NCBI RefSeq assembly: GCF_024708915.1
Contig: NZ_JANJXQ010000161.1
Coordinates: 1 to 18,853 of the forward strand
Direction: 5' to 3'
Source of the DNA: Thiobacillus sp.
GTDB taxonomy: Bacteria; Pseudomonadota; Gammaproteobacteria; Burkholderiales; Thiobacillaceae
Length of the DNA: 18,853 nucleotides
Below, in pieces: positions 15,760 to 18,853 of this stretch. A program made the translations under genes and the position numbers. The notes under the pieces were generated by a model. The model was not told the DNA's origin and made no database searches. It worked only from the letters and a program-made list of their open reading frames with translations. Position 1 is the stretch's first letter; every line of letters starts with the position of its first letter.

Positions 15760-17391
15760 ATGGTGAATCAACTGATCGCGCCCTACGGCGGCGCCCTCGT
15801 CAACCTGATCGACCCTGCAAGAGCCGATGCGCTCAAGCAGGAAGCCTTGGGGCTGCCTTCGCTCGAACTCGGCTGGCGCCAGCAGTGCGAACTCGAAATG
15901 CTGGTGAGCGGCGCCTATTCGCCGCTTACCGGCTTCATGACGCGCGCGCAGTGCGCTCGCGTCGAGACGGACATGCAGCTCGACGACGGCACTTTCTGGC
16001 CGCTACCTGTCACGCTCACCAGCCGGCAAAAAACCGCAGCCGAACTGAAACCCGGCGACCGCGTCGCCCTGCGCGACAGCGAAGGTTTCATGCTCGCCGT
16101 GCTGGCGCTCAGCGACGTGTGGCGGGACGGCGATGACTACTACCTGGGTGGTGCGGTCGAAGGCGCCGCCTTGCCGCCGCATCCCGATTTTTCCAGCCTG
16201 CGTGCCACCCCGGCCGAGCTGCGCGCGCTGCTTGACCGGCGCGGCTGGCGACGTGTGGTCGCCTGGCAGGCGCACCAGCCGATGCACCGCGCGCAGTTCG
16301 AGTTCTGCCTGAAAAGTGCGATCGAGAACGAGGCCAACCTGTTGCTGCATCCGCAGGTGGGGGGCGACATCACCGATGCACCGGCCTATTTTGGCCTGGT
16401 GCGCAGTTTCCTCGCCATACGCGAACGCTTTCCCGCCGCGACGACCCAGTTGTCGCTGTTGCCGGCGCTGCCTCGCGAAGCCAGCGCGCGCGCGCTGCTG
16501 CTGCGCGCCATCGTCGCGCGCAATCATGGCTGCGACCTGCTGATTGCGGGCGGCGAACACCAGGCCGACGGCAACTGCCGGCGCGGCGAAGACCTCGCCC
16601 GGACAGATGCCGATCTGCCGGTGGCCGAACTGGCCGGGAAAATCGGCGTGCAACTCATTGCCTACCCGCGCATGGTCTATGTGGAAGACCGCGCCGAGCA
16701 CCTGCCGGAATCCGTGGCTCCGGCCGGCGCGCGCCTGCTCACGCTCAGCGGCGAGGAGTTCCAGCGCCGTATGCGGGCGGGGCTGAAAATCCCCGACTGG
16801 TACAGCTTTCCCGAAGTGCTGGTCGAGTTGCAGCGGCAGAATCCGCCACGCGAACGCCAGGGATTCACCGTATTCTTCACCGGCCTGTCCGGTGCGGGGA
16901 AATCCACGCTCGCGCGTGCGTTGACCGCGCGGCTGATGGAAATGGGCGGACGTTCGGTGACCCTGCTGGACGGCGACATCGTGCGCCGCCATCTCTCGTC
17001 CGAGCTGGGCTTTTCAAAAACACACCGCGACATCAATGTGCGGCGCATCGGTTTTGTCGCGAGCGAAATCACCAAGAATCGCGGCATCGCCGTCTGCGCG
17101 CCGATTGCGCCGTATCGCCAGACGCGCCGCGATGTGCGCGCCATGATCGAGACGGTCGGCGGCTTCGTCGAAATCCACGTCGCCACCCCGATCGAAACCT
17201 GCGAATCGCGCGACCGCAAGGGTTTGTACGCGAAGGCGCGTGCGGGACTGATCCCGGAGTTCACCGGCGTCTCCGATCCTTACGAAGTGCCCGAAAAACC
17301 GGAGCTGGCGATCGATACCACTGGCCTGGGCATCGATGAGGCGGTGCAGCAAATCCTGCTCAAGCTGGAGCACGAGGGCTACTTGCGCTGA
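15760..17391 (+). CDS. ATP sulfurylase-APS kinase fusion with divergent sulfurylase site
   Basis: A 543-residue cytoplasmic fusion. Residues 1-365 follow the monomeric-type ATP sulfurylase fold: SPLTGFM (54-60) in the PUA-like part, then the catalytic region and the closing PDWYSFPEV (345-353). Residues 367-543 are an APS kinase with every expected motif: GLSGAGKST (375-383), LDGDIVR (403-409), GFSKTHRDINVRRIGF (417-432), APIAPYRQTRRDVR (447-460) and RKGLYAKARAG (486-496). The kinase should therefore make PAPS from APS. The sulfurylase signature, normally QTRNPxHRAH, reads QAHQPMHRAQ (170-179), and the normal GRDHAG reads GGEHQA (264-269), so sulfurylase activity is uncertain. The ATG at 15760 has GGAG close upstream. 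It is the last gene of the aroK run and is followed by a hairpin. Confidence 0.88.
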   Translation: MVNQLIAPYGGALVNLIDPARADALKQEALGLPSLELGWRQQCELEMLVSGAYSPLTGFMTRAQCARVETDMQLDDGTFWPLPVTLTSRQKTAAELKPGDRVALRDSEGFMLAVLALSDVWRDGDDYYLGGAVEGAALPPHPDFSSLRATPAELRALLDRRGWRRVVAWQAHQPMHRAQFEFCLKSAIENEANLLLHPQVGGDITDAPAYFGLVRSFLAIRERFPAATTQLSLLPALPREASARALLLRAIVARNHGCDLLIAGGEHQADGNCRRGEDLARTDADLPVAELAGKIGVQLIAYPRMVYVEDRAEHLPESVAPAGARLLTLSGEEFQRRMRAGLKIPDWYSFPEVLVELQRQNPPRERQGFTVFFTGLSGAGKSTLARALTARLMEMGGRSVTLLDGDIVRRHLSSELGFSKTHRDINVRRIGFVASEITKNRGIAVCAPIAPYRQTRRDVRAMIETVGGFVEIHVATPIETCESRDRKGLYAKARAGLIPEFTGVSDPYEVPEKPELAIDTTGLGIDEAVQQILLKLEHEGYLR

Positions 17392-17404
17392 GCTGCGCCA
17401 GAGC

Positions 17405-17439
17405 AGTGAAAACGGCGGTCTTGGGCCGCCGTTTTCACT
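17405..17439. terminator. Bidirectional terminator hairpin between convergent genes
   Basis: A perfect 14-bp stem (AGTGAAAACGGCGG paired with CCGCCGTTTTCACT) encloses a seven-base loop. It starts 13 bp after the sulfurylase-kinase stop and lies 31 bp beyond the stop of the convergent minus-strand gene. The A/T tract sits inside the stem rather than as a T run after it, so it could act in either direction. Position and symmetry favour a shared terminator. Confidence 0.7.
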
Positions 17440-17470
17440 TGCCCATCCGGATTGGGTGCGCCGTCGGAAA

Positions 17471-18748
17471 TCAGCCCCGGTTGTAAAAGAACCCGACGCC
17501 CGATTTCAGGCGTCCCTCAAGCCTTTTCTGCGATCCGGCCAGCATGCCCATCGCGCTGGCGATAAGCCCGGCAAAATGCGGCGGCAGGGCGGCGTCGGGG
17601 GCGATGAATTCCATGGCGATCCAGACGACAAAGCCAAGTGCGATCGACAGGGCCGCACCGGTATTGCTGGCGCGCTTCCAGTACAGCCCGGCGACCAGCG
17701 GGACGAAGGCGCAGGCCAGCGTGACCTTGTAGGCGTTGGCGACCATCTGGTGGATACTGGTTTCGCTTTGCAGCGACCACAGCGAATACACGACGACCAA
17801 CAGCGTGAAGGCGACGACGACGCTGCGGGTGATCCACAGCAGCGTCTTCTGGCTCATGCGATGGTGCGGCATGAATTCCTTGATGATGTTTTCCGAAATG
17901 GTGACGGAAGGCGCCAGCAGGGTGCCGGACGCGGTCGACATGATGACGGAGAGCAGGGCGCCATAGAAAATGATCTGCGCGTAGAACGGCAGGTGAGTTT
18001 TCACAAAGGCCGGCAACACCAGTTGCGCGTCCTGTGCCAGCAGTTCGGACGTCATGGCCGGATCGACCAGGGTGGCGGAGTAGGTGAGGTAGATCGGCAC
18101 CGCGGCGAACAGGAAATACAGCGCGCCGCCGATGACCGTACCCCATACCGCAATGCGTTCGGTTTTGCCGGCATTGGCGCGCTGGCGGGAGAGGCCGGCG
18201 AGGTAGCCGATTTCCTCCTGCGAGATCTGCAACTGCGGTCCGATGCCCGGGTAGAGGTGGGGGTTGAACATGGCGGCCAGGCTGCGTGCCACGCGGGCGT
18301 CCGGCTCGAGCAGGCGGTCGTATTCGACCATGGCGATGAACTGGCCGAGGCGCTCGTTCAACTGCACCAGCAGGAAGCGGTTGAATTCGATGCTGGTGTC
18401 GAGCAGCCGATTGAATGTGGACTTCGGCATGTAGGCGACGTGGCTATTGCGCAGTGCAACAACGTCGTAGCGGCGCGGCTCCTCCTTGAACAGCGAACCC
18501 TCGCCGAACCAGCCGCCGGTGGGCAAGCCGGTGAAAGTGGTAGGCTTGCCATCGGCCGACAGGTTTGTCATCTTGACCAGGCCATCGATCACCCCGACCC
18601 AGTGCTCGACCGGTTCCCCCTTGCGACAGACGAAGCCGCCGGCCGGGATCTGGCGGGTGATGATCTCGCTTTCCACCCGCCGCAATTGCTCCGGACTGAG
18701 GGAACGCGACCACAGGCTGGCCTGCAGCATTTCGCCCAAGGTAAGCAT
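17471..18748 (-). CDS. Chimeric open frame: Crp/Fnr-type regulator (N) joined to sodium:solute symporter C-terminal half
   Basis: One uninterrupted 425-codon frame holds two unrelated pieces. Residues 1-193 are a Crp/Fnr-type regulator. The cyclic-nucleotide-binding fold (about 25-140, with GGWFGEGSLFKEEPRRYDVVAL) leads into a helix-turn-helix, QISQEEIGYLAGLSRQRANA. The frame should continue for about 30 more residues of recognition helix and wing, but does not. From residue 194 the text is GKTERIAVWGTVIGGALYFLF, then FYGALLSVIMSTASGTLLAPSVTISENII, which is the signature region of the SSS sodium:solute symporter family. About six membrane helices remain, and the first half of the transporter (roughly 250 residues) is absent. 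Neither half looks functional in its family's normal way. Explanations are an in-frame deletion between two co-directional genes, an assembly misjoin, or, less likely, a genuine membrane-bound cNMP-domain protein. The ATG at 18748 begins MLTLGEMLQASLW, a normal start for such regulators. Confidence 0.8.
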   Translation of the reverse strand: MLTLGEMLQASLWSRSLSPEQLRRVESEIITRQIPAGGFVCRKGEPVEHWVGVIDGLVKMTNLSADGKPTTFTGLPTGGWFGEGSLFKEEPRRYDVVALRNSHVAYMPKSTFNRLLDTSIEFNRFLLVQLNERLGQFIAMVEYDRLLEPDARVARSLAAMFNPHLYPGIGPQLQISQEEIGYLAGLSRQRANAGKTERIAVWGTVIGGALYFLFAAVPIYLTYSATLVDPAMTSELLAQDAQLVLPAFVKTHLPFYAQIIFYGALLSVIMSTASGTLLAPSVTISENIIKEFMPHHRMSQKTLLWITRSVVVAFTLLVVVYSLWSLQSETSIHQMVANAYKVTLACAFVPLVAGLYWKRASNTGAALSIALGFVVWIAMEFIAPDAALPPHFAGLIASAMGMLAGSQKRLEGRLKSGVGFFYNRG

Positions 18749-18853
18749 GAAACGCAGTTTACAGGATTGTCTGTCGGATGACAGCGCAGGAGAGGGTGCT
18801 TCAGTAACCTAGCCCGTTTATCGGGTACCAGTCCCGAGCAGCCGCCCGGTTTG

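Noticed and set aside
18771..18784. Inverted repeat CTGTC-GGAT-GACAG upstream of the chimeric gene as a regulator operator
   Set aside because: Five-base arms are too short to stand out from chance, and no second copy or clear promoter could be placed around it.
18749..18853. Right-edge sequence beyond the chimeric gene
   Set aside because: No gene could be supported in these 105 bp. A small CCCG-TTTAT-CGGG hairpin near 18813 lacks a T run, so it was not called a terminator.

Overview
The window reads as a GC-rich chromosomal segment of a betaproteobacterium, with the orders Nitrosomonadales and Rhodocyclales the most likely. The signs are a pilMNOPQ type IV pilus operon diverging from a class A penicillin-binding protein gene, an aroK directly after pilQ, and an exosortase (XrtA/PEP-CTERM) exopolysaccharide locus. 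Assignment below class is inference from gene content, not a phylogeny. No rRNA, tRNA, CRISPR array, insertion sequence or phage gene was seen.

Left block, minus strand (1-5058). In transcription order: penicillin-binding protein 1A; a small protein overlapping it by 4 bp that resembles a nucleotidyltransferase with an altered active site; the TIGR03013-type polyprenyl-phosphate sugar transferase of the XrtA system; and the N-terminal membrane part of the histidine kinase PrsK, cut by the window edge. A 372-bp intergenic region then separates this block from the pilus operon.

Centre, plus strand (5431-10542). pilM, pilN, pilO, pilP and pilQ encode the inner-membrane alignment complex, its lipoprotein and the secretin of the type IV pilus machine. 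The first four genes overlap by 4 bp each (ATGA). A clear intrinsic terminator follows pilQ.

Right-centre, plus strand (10659-17391). aroK starts a tightly packed five-gene run that lacks the usual aroB. After aroK come a secreted right-handed beta-helix protein, a very large membrane protein with three VanZ-like repeats, a DHH/DHHA1 phosphoesterase, and an ATP sulfurylase-APS kinase fusion. In the fusion the kinase half is intact but the sulfurylase half has lost its signature residues. A possible common theme is PAPS supply and PAP removal alongside an envelope glycan function, but no sulfotransferase lies in the window. A long perfect hairpin ends this run.

Right edge, minus strand (17471-18748). 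One open frame joins a Crp/Fnr-type regulator, broken inside its helix-turn-helix, to the C-terminal half of a sodium:solute symporter. It is either a deletion-born chimera or an assembly misjoin, and it is the most anomalous object in the window.
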